From Falsigemmobacter faecalis (GTDB taxonomy: Bacteria > Pseudomonadota > Alphaproteobacteria > Rhodobacterales > Rhodobacteraceae), in the NCBI RefSeq assembly GCF_003863335.1, contig NZ_RRAZ01000022.1, forward strand, positions 1 through 62,462: 62,462 nucleotides of DNA, in the 5' to 3' direction. The notes below the pieces were generated by a model that was not told the DNA's origin, ran no database searches, and saw only the letters and a list, made by a program, of their open reading frames with translations. Shown piece after piece: positions 25,916 to 36,172 of the stretch (its first letter is position 1; each line of letters opens with the position of its first letter). The position numbers were made by a program, and so were the translations under genes.

Positions 25916-27139
25916 ATGAAGACCCCCATTGCCCCCGCTTTCGGTTTCGTGCTGATCACGGTGTTGATCGATATGATCGGCTTTGGGATTATCATCCCGG
26001 TGCTGCCGGCCCTTGTCGAAGAGGTCGGGCAGCTTGGCCTCGAAGATGCCGCCGTCATCGCGGGATGGATGTATTTCGCCTATTCCATGGCGCAGTTTCT
26101 GTTTGCGCCGATCATGGGCAATCTCTCGGACCGCTTTGGGCGGCGGCCGATGCTTTTGCTGGCGATTTTCGGGCTGGGGCTTGATTATCTGCTCTCCGCG
26201 GTCGCGCCGACGCTGTTCTGGCTCTTTGTGGGGCGGATGCTGGCGGGGATCTGCGGCTCAAGCTGGGTGATCGCCAATGCCTATATCGCCGATGTGACCA
26301 CGCCGGCGAACCGGGCCAAAGCTTATGGCCTGATGGGCGCGGCCTTTGGCACCGGGTTCATCATCGGCCCGGCCATCGGCGGTCTGCTGGGGGAACTGGG
26401 TCCGAGGGTGCCGTTCTGGGTGGCGGCGGGGATTTCCTTTGCCAATTGTCTCTACGGTTGGTTCGTGCTGCCCGAGACCCTGCCCAGGCGCAAACGCCGC
26501 CGCTTTGACTGGAAGCGCGCCAATCCTTTCGGGGCCTTCCGCGTCTTCACCACCTACCCCGGCGTGCTTCCGATCTGCGCGGTTCTGGTGACGTTTTACT
26601 TCGGCTCAGCGGTTTATCCCGCGATCTGGCCCTTCTGGGGCATGGCGAAATTCGGCTGGACCGAGGCCACCATCGGGCTGACGCTGGCGATTTTCGGGCT
26701 GATCCTTGCGGGCTTCCAGGGCGGGCTGACCGGCATTTCCGTGCGCCGCCTCGGCGAGCACCGGGTGGCGATGATCGGGCTGATCTGCGGCGTGATCGCG
26801 GCGGCCTGCTATGGCATCACCGGCACCATGTGGGGTGTGGTCCTGCTGATGTTCGTCCACGGCCCCGAGGGCTTTGTGCAGCCCATGCTGATGGCGCGGA
26901 TGACGCGGATGGTGCCGGATAATGCCCAGGGAGAGCTGCAGGGCGGCATTGCTGCGCTGACCAATCTGGCCATGCTGGCGGGCACCGTGACCTTCACGCA
27001 GATGTTCAGCTATTTTATGTCACCGGCGGCCCCGGTGCGGACGCCGGATGCCGCCTTCTTTCTGTCCTCGGCCGTGCTGGCTCTGGCGCTGGTGATCTAT
27101 CTGGTCGCGGTCAAAGACCCGAGCCGCGATCCGCGTTAA
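25916..27139 (+). CDS. MFS transporter of the TCR/Tet type
   Basis: A 407-residue inner-membrane protein with 12 predicted helices. The loop 2-3 signature GNLSDRFGRRPMLLL and the motif AYIADVTTPANRAKAYGLMGAAFGTGFIIGP... (split here: AYIADVTTPANRAKAYG) are those of the TetA/TCR branch of drug:H+ antiporters. The substrate is unknown; the family includes tetracycline exporters and many uncharacterised paralogues, so a resistance role should not be assumed. It follows gph by 4 bp and its stop overlaps the convergent small gene by 4 bp. Confidence 0.85.
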   Translation: MKTPIAPAFGFVLITVLIDMIGFGIIIPVLPALVEEVGQLGLEDAAVIAGWMYFAYSMAQFLFAPIMGNLSDRFGRRPMLLLAIFGLGLDYLLSAVAPTLFWLFVGRMLAGICGSSWVIANAYIADVTTPANRAKAYGLMGAAFGTGFIIGPAIGGLLGELGPRVPFWVAAGISFANCLYGWFVLPETLPRRKRRRFDWKRANPFGAFRVFTTYPGVLPICAVLVTFYFGSAVYPAIWPFWGMAKFGWTEATIGLTLAIFGLILAGFQGGLTGISVRRLGEHRVAMIGLICGVIAAACYGITGTMWGVVLLMFVHGPEGFVQPMLMARMTRMVPDNAQGELQGGIAALTNLAMLAGTVTFTQMFSYFMSPAAPVRTPDAAFFLSSAVLALALVIYLVAVKDPSRDPR

Positions 27140-27438
27140 TCGCAGGCGCCGCGCCCCTCCACCTCCCAGGTGGTTTTGCCGATGCCCTTGGGCGGCAGGG
27201 CGCGCAGGCGGACCACCATGCGGCAGTCCTGGCTTTCGACCTCCCACAGATCCGCGCCGTCTTTATCGGTGCCGATGTTTTCGATCTTTCGCAGCGGCAT
27301 CTGGCGGTGCTGATCGGCCAGCGCCGCATCGCCAAGGATCGCGCTGATCTTTTCCGCGCTGTCATACCAGCCCGACAGTGCCGCCGCCGCGGGAGACGCG
27401 CAGAGCCCGGCCCCCAGCACTACCCAAAACGCCTTCAT
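27136..27438 (-). CDS. Small secreted protein, function unknown
   Basis: A 100-residue protein with a clear signal peptide (MKAFWVVLGAGLCASPAAAA, cleavage about residue 20). The mature part of about 80 residues has two Cys, one in SQDCRM and one second from the C-terminus (GACD), which could form a disulfide. No family is recognised. It lies 10 bp after holC on the same strand and probably shares its transcript. Confidence 0.65.
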   Translation of the reverse strand: MKAFWVVLGAGLCASPAAAALSGWYDSAEKISAILGDAALADQHRQMPLRKIENIGTDKDGADLWEVESQDCRMVVRLRALPPKGIGKTTWEVEGRGACD

Positions 27439-27448
27439 CCCATCCTCC

Positions 27449-27916
27449 TCAGGATTTACGGTTGTCCGCTTCTTTGCGCCACTGGCCCGAGGCCTCGGAC
27501 CAGAATTCCGCCTCTGCCCCCGCCCCGGTCAGCGCGCGCCACTGGCTGCGCGCGACCTGAAGGGCCAGATCGTCATTGCCGTCAAAGACGATCCAGACCC
27601 GTTCCAGTTCAGCGATCTCTTCCGGGCTGACTTCGGCCCCTTCGAGCGTGATCAGCGCATGGGCCCCATTGGGTCGCTCAGAGCCCAGGGTCAGCAGCAC
27701 CGGCTGGGCCGCATCATGCGGCCCGCCCGAAAGGCCATGGGGCAAAAACCCATCCGCCGGATCACGCCAGAGCGCCTCATCGAGGCGGTCGAGGGCGCTG
27801 ATATCGCGCCCCCGGATCACCACGCGCCAGCCCTGCGCCAGCGCGCGGGTGGTGGTGATGCGCACCAGCTCCTCCGCAGGGGTGTGAGACAGCCGGAAGA
27901 ACAGCGCATAGCCCAA
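27449..27916 (-). CDS. holC: DNA polymerase III chi subunit
   Basis: Chi links the clamp loader to single-strand binding protein. The 155-residue protein matches the family in length and in motifs such as LFFRLSHTPAEELV near the start, GWRVVIRGRD, ALDRLDEALWRDPADGFLPHG and ERVWIVFDGND late. It lies 3 bp after pepA; pepA-holC adjacency is common in proteobacteria and supports the call. Confidence 0.9.
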   Translation of the reverse strand: MGYALFFRLSHTPAEELVRITTTRALAQGWRVVIRGRDISALDRLDEALWRDPADGFLPHGLSGGPHDAAQPVLLTLGSERPNGAHALITLEGAEVSPEEIAELERVWIVFDGNDDLALQVARSQWRALTGAGAEAEFWSEASGQWRKEADNRKS

Positions 27917-27919
27917 GAG

Positions 27920-29383
27920 TTAAACCTCGCGGGCGGCGATCAGGCGGTTGATCGCGCGCACGCCCCAGCCGGTCGCGCCTTTACCCGCGTAATCCGTGCC
28001 GGTTTTCGTCAGCGTGGTCCCGGCGATATCGAGGTGGATCCAGGGCATATCGGCCTCAACAAAGCGCTGCAGGAAGCAGGCGGCGATGCCTGCGCCGCCG
28101 TAACGCGAGCCGGTCGAGTTGCGGATATCCGCGAGATCAGATTTCAGCGTGGCATCGAGCTTGTCATCCATCGGCAGACGCCATGCGGATTCCTGCTCGG
28201 CTTTGGCGGCGGCCATAAACTCGTCGCAAAAGCGGTCGTTGTTGGAAAAGACGCCCGTATTGTCCATCCCAAGCGCGACCATCACAGCCCCCGTCAGCGT
28301 CGCCAGATCAATGATCCCCGAGGGTTTAAAGCGCTGCTGGGTGTACCAAAGCACATCGGCCAGCACGAGGCGGCCTTCGGCATCGGTATTGGTCACCTCA
28401 ATCGTGGTGCCCTTCATCGAGGTCACGATATCACCCGGACGCTGCGCGCGGCCCGAGGGCATATTCTCAACCAGCCCCACGATCCCCACGACATGCGAGG
28501 GCGATTTGCGCAAAGCCAGCGCGCGCATGACGCCCGAGACGACCGCCGCGCCGCCCATATCCATGGTCATCTCTTCCATGCCCGCACCGGGCTTCAGCGA
28601 GATGCCGCCCGAATCGAAGCAGACCCCCTTGCCGACCAGTGCCAGCGGAGCGCCCTCGCCCTTGCCTTTCCAGGTCATGACGACGACTTTTGAGGGGCAG
28701 TCCGAGCCCATGCCCACCGCCAGAAGCGTGTGCATCCCCAGCTCGCGCAGCTGCTCTTCCTCAAGGATTTCGACCTCAAGGCCCAGCTCCTGCATCGCCG
28801 CCAGACGGGCTGCGAAATCATCGGTGGTCAGAATATTGGCAGGCTCTGAGACCAGATTGCGGGTGAAGAACACGCCTTCGGCCACAGCCGCGAGGGGGGC
28901 CGCTTCGGCCGCCACGGCCTCAGGCTCGGTGACCAGAACGCGCACCGCGCCCTTTTGCGGGGCCTCACCGGATTTGCGCTCGGTGAATTTATAGGCCCGC
29001 AGCGCCAGCCCGAAAGAGACCTCGGCCGCGCGCTGAACGCCGGCCGCGATCACCGTGGCCGGACGCGCATCGAGTGCCGCGCCAATGGTGGCACCGGCGC
29101 GGCGCGCCGTGGCCACATCGGCCTTCGGCTCCAGCTTCACGAGTTGCAGCACATCGCAGGCAAGCCCGGTCGGAAAGCTGATCTCCAGCGCCTCACCGGC
29201 TTTGAGGTTCGCATAGGCCTCTGAGCTGACCGCCCGCTCAAGCTGGCCTTTGCCCAGACGGGCAAGCTTTTTCGCAGCCGTGCCTTTGATTTCTGCGCCG
29301 CAGAGCAGCACGAGACGGCCGGTTACAGCGGCAAGGCTCTCGGGCTCAAAGGCGTCAAACTGAATGGCAACTGGTGTGGTCAT
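27920..29383 (-). CDS. pepA: Leucyl aminopeptidase (M17)
   Basis: Removes N-terminal residues from peptides with a two-metal centre. The 487-residue protein has the catalytic domain with GKGVCFDSGGISLKPG (metal Lys and Asp), MDMGGAAVVSG and the M17 signature NTDAEGRLVLAD near residue 335. In some bacteria PepA also binds DNA and serves in site-specific recombination; nothing here tests that. It is first in the pepA-holC-small-gene unit, divergent from lptF across 147 bp. Confidence 0.95.
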   Translation of the reverse strand: MTTPVAIQFDAFEPESLAAVTGRLVLLCGAEIKGTAAKKLARLGKGQLERAVSSEAYANLKAGEALEISFPTGLACDVLQLVKLEPKADVATARRAGATIGAALDARPATVIAAGVQRAAEVSFGLALRAYKFTERKSGEAPQKGAVRVLVTEPEAVAAEAAPLAAVAEGVFFTRNLVSEPANILTTDDFAARLAAMQELGLEVEILEEEQLRELGMHTLLAVGMGSDCPSKVVVMTWKGKGEGAPLALVGKGVCFDSGGISLKPGAGMEEMTMDMGGAAVVSGVMRALALRKSPSHVVGIVGLVENMPSGRAQRPGDIVTSMKGTTIEVTNTDAEGRLVLADVLWYTQQRFKPSGIIDLATLTGAVMVALGMDNTGVFSNNDRFCDEFMAAAKAEQESAWRLPMDDKLDATLKSDLADIRNSTGSRYGGAGIAACFLQRFVEADMPWIHLDIAGTTLTKTGTDYAGKGATGWGVRAINRLIAAREV

Positions 29384-29530
29384 GTCACGCTCCGGATCGG
29401 TTCGGCGCGAAGCCTAACGCCCAGCCCAAAGCTTGACCAGAGCCCGCGGCCCGACGGACCTGCGACCCCTTGCCGAAGCGGCACCAATGCCGGAAAAACC
29501 GGTTTCCCCCGGGGGGGTTCCGGTCTAGAA

Positions 29531-30682
29531 ATGGCCAAATCTCTGACCTTACCCAGGATGCCTGCTTTGTCCCGATTCGACAGATATCTGCTGTCACAGT
29601 TTCTGATGCTGTTCGGGTTCTTCGCATTGATCCTGGTGGCGGTCTATTGGGTGAACCGGGCGGTCTCGCTGTTTGACCGGCTGATCGGGGACGGACAATC
29701 CGCGCTGGTCTTTCTGGAGATGACCGCGCTGACCCTGCCCAATGTGATCCGCATGGTGCTGCCGGTCGCGGCCTTTGCGGCTTCGGCCTATGTCACCAAC
29801 CGTCTGAGCCGTGAATCGGAACTCGTGGTCATGCAGGCGACCGGGTTTTCCTCGTTTCGGCTGGCGCGGCCGGTGTTTTATTTCGGGCTGATCGTGGCGC
29901 TGATCATGATGGTGCTGGTCAATGTCCTGGTTCCCGCCAGCCGTCAGGCGCTGAGCGAGCGTCAGGCGGCGATCACCGAAAATGTCACCTCGCGGATGCT
30001 GCGTCCGGGGGTTTTCCAGTTCCCCGTGGACGGCATCACGCTTTACATCCGCGACATCACCGAGACCGGCGAGCTGCGCGATATCTATCTCTCCGACGCC
30101 CGCAACCCCGAGGCGCGGACCTCCTATACCTCAAAGCGCGGCTATCTCTCAAAGAATGTCTCGGGGCCAAAGCTGGTGCTGGTTGAGGGCATGGCGCAGA
30201 CGCTGAGCTTTGACGGTATGCGGATCTCCATCACCCGCTTTGCCGATTTCACTTATGATCTCGATACGCTTTTCGGGCCAGGGGCGGCGGCGCGGCGCGA
30301 TGACGGCACGCTTTCAACCTGGGAGCTGCTGACCGCTGATGAAGCGCTGGCGGCTGAGACCGGTCGCAGCCGCTCGCTGCTGATCTGGGAGGGGCATAAC
30401 CGCCTGGCGCAGCCCTTCCTTGCGACGGCGGCGGCGCTGATCGGCTTTTCGGCCCTGCTGATCGGGGCGTTTTCGCGCTTTGGCCTCTGGCGGCAGCTGC
30501 TGGGCGGCTCTGTCGGGCTGGTGGTGGTGCAGATGATCGCCAATAGCGCGGAATCCGTCGGGGTCCGCGATGCGCGGCTCTGGCCGCTGGTCTGGGCGGC
30601 ACCGCTGATGGGGATCGCGCTCTCTGCCGTTCTTTTGTGGTGGTCGCAGCGGGAAACCCGGCCCCGGAGGGCGCTGACATGA
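29531..30682 (+). CDS. lptF: LPS export ABC transporter permease LptF
   Basis: One of the two membrane subunits of the LptB2FG transporter that extracts lipopolysaccharide from the inner membrane. The 383-residue protein starts with SRFDRYLLSQFLMLFGFFAL, has three N-terminal and three C-terminal helices and the periplasmic beta-jellyroll between them (about residues 130-270). The start is uncertain: ATG 29531 or ATG 29558 (MPALSRFD); neither has a good ribosome site. The stop overlaps the lptG start as ATGA. Confidence 0.93.
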   Translation: MAKSLTLPRMPALSRFDRYLLSQFLMLFGFFALILVAVYWVNRAVSLFDRLIGDGQSALVFLEMTALTLPNVIRMVLPVAAFAASAYVTNRLSRESELVVMQATGFSSFRLARPVFYFGLIVALIMMVLVNVLVPASRQALSERQAAITENVTSRMLRPGVFQFPVDGITLYIRDITETGELRDIYLSDARNPEARTSYTSKRGYLSKNVSGPKLVLVEGMAQTLSFDGMRISITRFADFTYDLDTLFGPGAAARRDDGTLSTWELLTADEALAAETGRSRSLLIWEGHNRLAQPFLATAAALIGFSALLIGAFSRFGLWRQLLGGSVGLVVVQMIANSAESVGVRDARLWPLVWAAPLMGIALSAVLLWWSQRETRPRRALT

Positions 30683-31776
30683 CGCTGAGCCTTTATCTGC
30701 TGCGGCGCTTTTTCACCTCCTTTCTGCTGGTGGCATCGGTCTTTGCCGGGATCCTGCTGCTGATCGATATGGTCGAGCAGATCCGCAAGCTGGCCGCGAT
30801 CGAAGAGGCCGGGGTCTGGTCTGCGGCAGAGGTCGCGGCGCTGAACCTCTCCGGCGGGCTTTACCGTATTCTGCCGCTGGTGGCGCTTTTTGGCGCGATC
30901 GCGATGTTTCTCAGCCTTGCGCGCAGCTCTGAGCTGGTGGTGATCCGTGCGGCGGGCCGCTCGGCCCTTCGGGCGGTGGCGGCCCCGGTCTTTGGCGCGC
31001 TGGTGCTGGGGGTGGTCTGTGTGACACTGCTGAACCCGATGGTCGCCGCGACCGCCCGGGTCTCGGATGAGCTGGTGACCCGGCTTTCGGGCGGCAATCC
31101 TTCGGTGCTGTCGGTCAGCCGTGAGGGCCTCTGGCTGCGTCAGGGAAGCGCTGAGGGTCAGGTGGTGATCCGCGCGGACCGCGCCAATCATGACGGCACG
31201 CATCTCTACGGCGTCTCCTTCCTGGCTTTTGACATCGAGGGCCTGCCCGTCAGCCGCATCGAGGCGCGTGACGCGCAGCTTCGCCAGGGCTCCTGGCTGC
31301 TGAGCGATCTGAAAGAATGGCAGTTCAGCGACGCCAATCCCGAAAAGACCGCCCGCAGCCGGACGAAAGCCGAGCTTGCCACCGATCTCGATGCCGCCAA
31401 GATCCGCGAAAGCTTCAGCACACCCGATGTGATTGCGATCTGGGATCTGCCCGAGTTCATCGAAGGTCTTGAACGTGCAGGCTTTTCGGCCCGCAAGCAC
31501 CAGGTCTGGCTGCAGCGTGAACTGGCGCTGCCGCTGACCCTGGCGGCCATGGTGCTGATTGCCGCGGGCTTTACCATGCACCACACCCGGGGCGGGCGCA
31601 CCGGGGTGCGGGTCCTGATGGCAGTGCTGGCGGGCTTTGCAGTGTTCTTTTTGCGCAACTTTGCGCAGGTTTTGGGTGAGAATGGCCAGATCCCCGTTGA
31701 TCTTGCAGCCTGGGCACCGCCCACTGTGGCTGTTCTCGCCGCACTTGGTTTATTGTTGCACCTGGAGGATGGCTGA
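30679..31776 (+). CDS. lptG: LPS export ABC transporter permease LptG
   Basis: Second membrane subunit of LptB2FG, 365 residues, same topology as LptF. It starts MTLSLYLLRRFFTSFLLV and ends with three helices (LPLTLAAMVLIAAGFTMHH onward). ATG 30679 overlaps the lptF stop (ATGA), and its own stop overlaps the lptD start (TGATG), so lptF-lptG-lptD are translationally coupled. Confidence 0.95.
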   Translation: MTLSLYLLRRFFTSFLLVASVFAGILLLIDMVEQIRKLAAIEEAGVWSAAEVAALNLSGGLYRILPLVALFGAIAMFLSLARSSELVVIRAAGRSALRAVAAPVFGALVLGVVCVTLLNPMVAATARVSDELVTRLSGGNPSVLSVSREGLWLRQGSAEGQVVIRADRANHDGTHLYGVSFLAFDIEGLPVSRIEARDAQLRQGSWLLSDLKEWQFSDANPEKTARSRTKAELATDLDAAKIRESFSTPDVIAIWDLPEFIEGLERAGFSARKHQVWLQRELALPLTLAAMVLIAAGFTMHHTRGGRTGVRVLMAVLAGFAVFFLRNFAQVLGENGQIPVDLAAWAPPTVAVLAALGLLLHLEDG

Positions 31777-33908
31777 TGCGGCCGGCTTTGCGCAGACTGA
31801 TCCTTTCGAGCGCGCTGGTCGCGGCCACTGCCCTCAGCACGGCGGCGCAGCAAAGCGATCCCGCCACCCTGGTCGCCGATCAGGTGCAGCTGACCGGCAC
31901 CAGCACGCTGATTGCCAAAGGCGGCGTGGAGGTGATCCACAAGGGCGCGGTCCTGCGCGCCACTGAGGTGCGTTATGACAGCACCACCGGCGGCCTTGAG
32001 ATCCTCGGCCCGATCACCCTGACCGAGCCGGACGGCACCGTGGTCCTGGCCAGTGCGGCAGAGCTGTCGGCCGATCTGCGCAATGGCATTTTGCAATCCG
32101 CCCGCGTGGTGATGGACCGCCAGCTGCAGCTGGCCGCCAGCGAGATGCAGCGCGTGGAGGGCCGCCACACGGTGCTGAGCCGCGCCGTTGCCTCATCGTG
32201 CCAGATCTGCGCCGACAATCCCACGCCGCTTTGGGAGATCCGCGCCCAGCGGATCATCCACGACCAGCTTGAGCGGCAGATCTATTTCGACAATGCGCAG
32301 CTGCGGATGTTCGGCGTGCCGGTGGCTTATCTGCCCCACTTCCGGATGCCCGACCCGTCTCTGGACCGCGCGCGCGGTATTCTTTCGCCGCGGCTGATCT
32401 CAACCTCGCGGCTCGGCTTCGGGATTGAGGTGCCTTACTTCATCCCGCTCGGGTCTTCGCGGGATCTGACGCTGCTGCCGCTGCTGGCCAGCAAAGATGT
32501 GCAGTCGCTGGGGATGCGCTACCGCCAGGCCTTCCGCACCGGTCAGATTGAGCTGAACGGCGCAGCCAGCCGCGATCAGTCGCTGTCGCGGGGCCGGGGC
32601 TGGCTGGCCGCGACCGGCAGTTTCACCCTGCCGCGCGGCTTTTATCTGTATTTCTCCGGGCGGGTGGTCAGCGATGACGCCTATCTGCGTGACTACGACC
32701 TTTCTGAGGATGACCGCCTCGATTCAACGCTGCAGATCGGCCGGGTGCGCCGCGATGAGCTGATTGAGGCGCGGCTGCGCCACAGCCATTCGATCCGCGA
32801 GGGCGAAGCCAATTCCCGCCTGCCCCAGCTGATCGCCGATCTGGACTGGCAGCGCCGCTTTGATGCGCCGGGGATCGGCGGCAAGCTGACCTTCGGGATC
32901 AATATTCACAGCCACCGCCGCAGCTCGGATGAAAATATCCTCGGGCGGGATATGTCGCAGGCGCGGCTGAGCCTGCTCTGGCGGCGCGACTGGCTGCTGC
33001 CGCAGGGGATCCTCGCAGCGGCAGAGCTTGGCACGGCGGTTGATCTGAACCGGGTGTCCCAGGACAGCAGATACAGCAGCCGGGTCTATACCGCGACCCC
33101 GATGATGCGCGCAGAGCTGCGCTGGCCCTGGGCGCGGACCGGCGCAACCGGCATCTCGGATGTCCTTGAGCCGGTGGTGGAAATGGTCTGGTCGCGCCAG
33201 CACAATGCGGGCGATATCCCCAATTCCGACAGCGAGCTGGTGGAGTTTGATGAGGGCAACCTCTTTGGCTTCAGCCGCTTCCCCGGCTATGACCGCCGCG
33301 AAGGCGGACGGCGCATCAACGCCGGCGTCTCCTGGACGCGGATTTACCCCGGCGGCACCAGCCTGATCGCAAGCGCCGGCCGCGTGTTCCGCTTCTCGGG
33401 CTATGATCAGTTCTCGCCGGTCAGCGGGCTGAACGGTGACCGCTCCAGCTGGGTCAGCGCGCTGCATCTGCAAACCGCAAACGGCATCCGCTTTCAGGGC
33501 CGTGCCACCTTTGACGACAGCTTCGATCTGTCGCGCGGTGAGTTGCGCATGGGCATTGCGCGGGCGCGCTATGGCCTTGATGCCTCCTGGATCTGGGCGG
33601 ATGCCGACCCTTCGGAAAACCGCCTTGTCGATACCTCGGAATGGTCGCTCGACGGTCGGGTCAAGCTGGCCTCCAACTGGACGGCGCTGGCATCGGGCCG
33701 CTATGACTTTGGCGTCAATGAGGCGACCCGCGCCGGTGTGGGACTTGAATATCTCAACGAATGTCTGAAAGTTGAGATGGCCCTGACCCGGAAATTCTCC
33801 GGAACCGCCGCGATCCGGCCTTCGACGAATTTCAGCCTGTCGATGGATCTCTTAGGCTTCGGCGGGCGGCCCTCAGGATCGGCGGCGACGCGCAGCTGCA
33901 GCTTCTAG
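31776..33908 (+). CDS. lptD: LPS-assembly protein LptD (OstA/Imp)
   Basis: Outer-membrane barrel that inserts lipopolysaccharide into the outer leaflet with LptE. The 710-residue protein has a signal peptide (cleavage about residue 24), an OstA N-terminal domain (VADQVQLTGTSTLIAKGGVE onward) and the LptD barrel starting near PHFRMPDPSLDRARGILSP. Cys pairs are present at SSCQIC (about residues 140-145) and at NEC and SCSF near the C-terminus, consistent with the inter-domain disulfides known for LptD. It ends in Phe, as outer-membrane barrels do. Confidence 0.95.
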   Translation: MRPALRRLILSSALVAATALSTAAQQSDPATLVADQVQLTGTSTLIAKGGVEVIHKGAVLRATEVRYDSTTGGLEILGPITLTEPDGTVVLASAAELSADLRNGILQSARVVMDRQLQLAASEMQRVEGRHTVLSRAVASSCQICADNPTPLWEIRAQRIIHDQLERQIYFDNAQLRMFGVPVAYLPHFRMPDPSLDRARGILSPRLISTSRLGFGIEVPYFIPLGSSRDLTLLPLLASKDVQSLGMRYRQAFRTGQIELNGAASRDQSLSRGRGWLAATGSFTLPRGFYLYFSGRVVSDDAYLRDYDLSEDDRLDSTLQIGRVRRDELIEARLRHSHSIREGEANSRLPQLIADLDWQRRFDAPGIGGKLTFGINIHSHRRSSDENILGRDMSQARLSLLWRRDWLLPQGILAAAELGTAVDLNRVSQDSRYSSRVYTATPMMRAELRWPWARTGATGISDVLEPVVEMVWSRQHNAGDIPNSDSELVEFDEGNLFGFSRFPGYDRREGGRRINAGVSWTRIYPGGTSLIASAGRVFRFSGYDQFSPVSGLNGDRSSWVSALHLQTANGIRFQGRATFDDSFDLSRGELRMGIARARYGLDASWIWADADPSENRLVDTSEWSLDGRVKLASNWTALASGRYDFGVNEATRAGVGLEYLNECLKVEMALTRKFSGTAAIRPSTNFSLSMDLLGFGGRPSGSAATRSCSF

Positions 33909-33974
33909 GGGCTGGTATTTGCAGCGCGTATGACGCACATAAGTGACAGAACAGACGGAACGGGACAGATCCTG

Positions 33975-35171
33975 ATGCGCCAGACCTTCACCGCAGCGAC
34001 CGCCCTCCTGGCCCTGGCCCTTGTCAGCGCGCCGCTGCAACCGGCTGCTGCGCAGTCCTCTCCCTATGCCCCCCGCCTGCTGGTCGATAATAAGGTCATT
34101 ACCTATTACGAATATGACCAGCGGCTGCGCTTTATGCGCCTGCTGAATGCGCCCGGCGATCCGGCCAAAGAGGCCGAGAAATCGCTGATCGAAGACCGCC
34201 TGCGCCTGATCGCGGCGGACCGCATCAAGCTGCGCATCTCGCCAAAGCAGATCGATGACGGCATGGCGGAATTTGCCGGTCGCTTTGAGCTGCCGGTGGA
34301 TCAGTTTGTGGCGATCCTTGGCCAGAACGGCATTGCGCGCGAGACCTTCCGCGATTTCGTGCACGCGGGCATGGCCTGGCGGGAGCTTGTGGGCGCGAAA
34401 TTCGGCCCCTCTGCGGTCGCAGCGATCTACGAATCTGATGTCGATCTGGCGCTCTCGACGCTGGCGCTGCGCGGCACCACGCGGGTGCTGCTGTCGGAAA
34501 TCATTCTGCCCGCTGACAAGCGCGTCACAGCGCAGGATCTTTCGGCCGGGCTGAAGGGCGAGGCCGCCTTTGCCGTCGCCGCACGCAACCAGTCGCTGGG
34601 GGAGACCGCGCAGGACGGCGGCCGCACCGACTGGCGCGATGTCGGCACCATGCCCCAGGCGGTGCTCGGGGCGCTGAACGGGCTTCAGCCTGGTCAGGTC
34701 TCGCCGCCGGTGCGTCTTTCGGACGGGCGCTATGCGGTTTATCTGCTGCGCAACATTGAGCAAAAAGACAGCGTGACCCCGGCTGCAACCGGTGTGGATT
34801 ACGCGGTCCTGCGCCTGCCCGGTGCCGGAACCCCGGCCACCGAGGCAACGCTGGCCAGCCTGCAGGCGCGGGTCATGACCTGCACCGATCTCAATGCCTT
34901 CGGCGGGGAGCTGACCCGTCAGACGGTGGCGAAATCCGCGCTGCCGGGGGATGTGGCGGGCCGCCTGGCCGGGCTCGATGAAAATGAGATGAGCTTTTAT
35001 AAGCAGGGCACTGTTCAGGTCGTGCTGATGCATTGCTCAAGCCGGGTGAAAAGCGCCGCAGAGCCGGACCGCAATACCGTGCGCACCCGTCTGGCAGAGC
35101 GCCGCATCGGCGGTCAGGCCGATCTTTACATGCAGGAACTGCGCTCCAACGCGCATATCCGCCGTCCCTGA
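33975..35171 (+). CDS. surA: SurA-like periplasmic peptidyl-prolyl isomerase/chaperone
   Basis: Chaperone for outer-membrane proteins. The 398-residue protein has a signal peptide (MRQTFTAATALLALALVSAP, cleavage after AAAQ), a SurA N-terminal helical domain (ITYYEYDQRLRFMRLLN) and one PpiC-type rotamase region around LQPGQVSPPVRLSDGRYAVYLL. ATG 33975 was chosen because it begins the signal peptide; an upstream GTG at 33930 would add 15 residues before it. Position after lptD, whose product is a SurA client, supports the assignment. Confidence 0.88.
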   Translation: MRQTFTAATALLALALVSAPLQPAAAQSSPYAPRLLVDNKVITYYEYDQRLRFMRLLNAPGDPAKEAEKSLIEDRLRLIAADRIKLRISPKQIDDGMAEFAGRFELPVDQFVAILGQNGIARETFRDFVHAGMAWRELVGAKFGPSAVAAIYESDVDLALSTLALRGTTRVLLSEIILPADKRVTAQDLSAGLKGEAAFAVAARNQSLGETAQDGGRTDWRDVGTMPQAVLGALNGLQPGQVSPPVRLSDGRYAVYLLRNIEQKDSVTPAATGVDYAVLRLPGAGTPATEATLASLQARVMTCTDLNAFGGELTRQTVAKSALPGDVAGRLAGLDENEMSFYKQGTVQVVLMHCSSRVKSAAEPDRNTVRTRLAERRIGGQADLYMQELRSNAHIRRP

Positions 35172-35174
35172 GCC

Positions 35175-36158
35175 ATGGCATTTGCGGCTGAACCGATCGC
35201 CCTGACCTGTGGCGAGCCCGCTGGCATCGGCACCGAGCTTGCGATCCGCGCCCGCGCCCTGCTGGCTGCGGATCTGCCCTTCGCCTGGATCGGCGATCCG
35301 CGCCATCTGCCGCCGGGCACCCGCTGGCAGGCGCTCGACAGCATGGCAGAGGCGCATGATGTGGCGCCCCATACGCTGCCGGTGCTGCCCCATGAATTCC
35401 AGGGCGATGCGGTGCCGGGGGTGCCTGATCCGCGCAATGCGGCGGGCGTGATCTCAGCGATTGAGCGTGCGGTGGCGCTGGCGCAGAGCGGGGCGGCCTC
35501 CGCCGTCTGCACGCTGCCCATTCACAAAAAAGCGCTGAAGGACGGGGCGGGGTTTGCCTATCCCGGTCATACCGAGTTTCTGGCCGCCCTTGGCGGCGGT
35601 GCCGATGTGGTCATGTGCCTTGCATCAGATGCGCTGAAGGTGGTGCCTGCCACCATTCATATCGCGCTTTCCGAGGTGCCTCAGGCGCTGACACCTGCGC
35701 TGCTGGAGACCACGCTGCGCATCACCCATGCCGCCATGATCCGCGATTTCGGCATTGCTGCGCCGCGCATCGCGGTGGCGGGTCTGAACCCCCATGCGGG
35801 CGAAGGCGGGGCTATGGGGCGCGAAGAACTGGACTGGATGGCCGCGCTGATCGCGAAGCTGAAGCGCGAGGGGCTGGACCTGAAAGGCCCGCTTCCGGCC
35901 GATACGATGTTTCATGCCCGGGCGCGTGCGGGCTATGATGTGGCGGTCTGCGCCTATCACGATCAGGCGCTGATCCCGATCAAGACCCTGGCTTTTGATG
36001 AGGGCGTCAATGTGACGCTGGGCCTGCCGTTCATTCGCACCTCGCCGGACCATGGTACGGCGTTTGACATTGCCGGCAAAGGCATTGCAGAACCAGGCTC
36101 CCTGATCGCGGCATTGCGCATGGCCTGGAAGATGGCCGGTGCCGCCCGGCGGGGCTGA
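35175..36158 (+). CDS. pdxA: 4-hydroxythreonine-4-phosphate dehydrogenase
   Basis: NAD-dependent enzyme of the DXP-dependent pyridoxal phosphate pathway. The 327-residue protein carries [15 protein letters not shown], the substrate-site segment YPGHTEFLA, the metal His residues in [10 protein letters not shown] and the closing [15 protein letters not shown]. It starts 3 bp after surA; surA-pdxA-rsmA order is shared with many proteobacteria. Confidence 0.95.
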   Translation: MAFAAEPIALTCGEPAGIGTELAIRARALLAADLPFAWIGDPRHLPPGTRWQALDSMAEAHDVAPHTLPVLPHEFQGDAVPGVPDPRNAAGVISAIERAVALAQSGAASAVCTLPIHKKALKDGAGFAYPGHTEFLAALGGGADVVMCLASDALKVVPATIHIALSEVPQALTPALLETTLRITHAAMIRDFGIAAPRIAVAGLNPHAGEGGAMGREELDWMAALIAKLKREGLDLKGPLPADTMFHARARAGYDVAVCAYHDQALIPIKTLAFDEGVNVTLGLPFIRTSPDHGTAFDIAGKGIAEPGSLIAALRMAWKMAGAARRG

Positions 36159-36172
36159 GGAAAGGATATCCC

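Noticed and set aside
25916-27139. Tetracycline resistance gene
   Set aside because: The protein is of the same transporter branch, but there is no divergent TetR-type regulator and many uncharacterised relatives exist; the substrate cannot be named.
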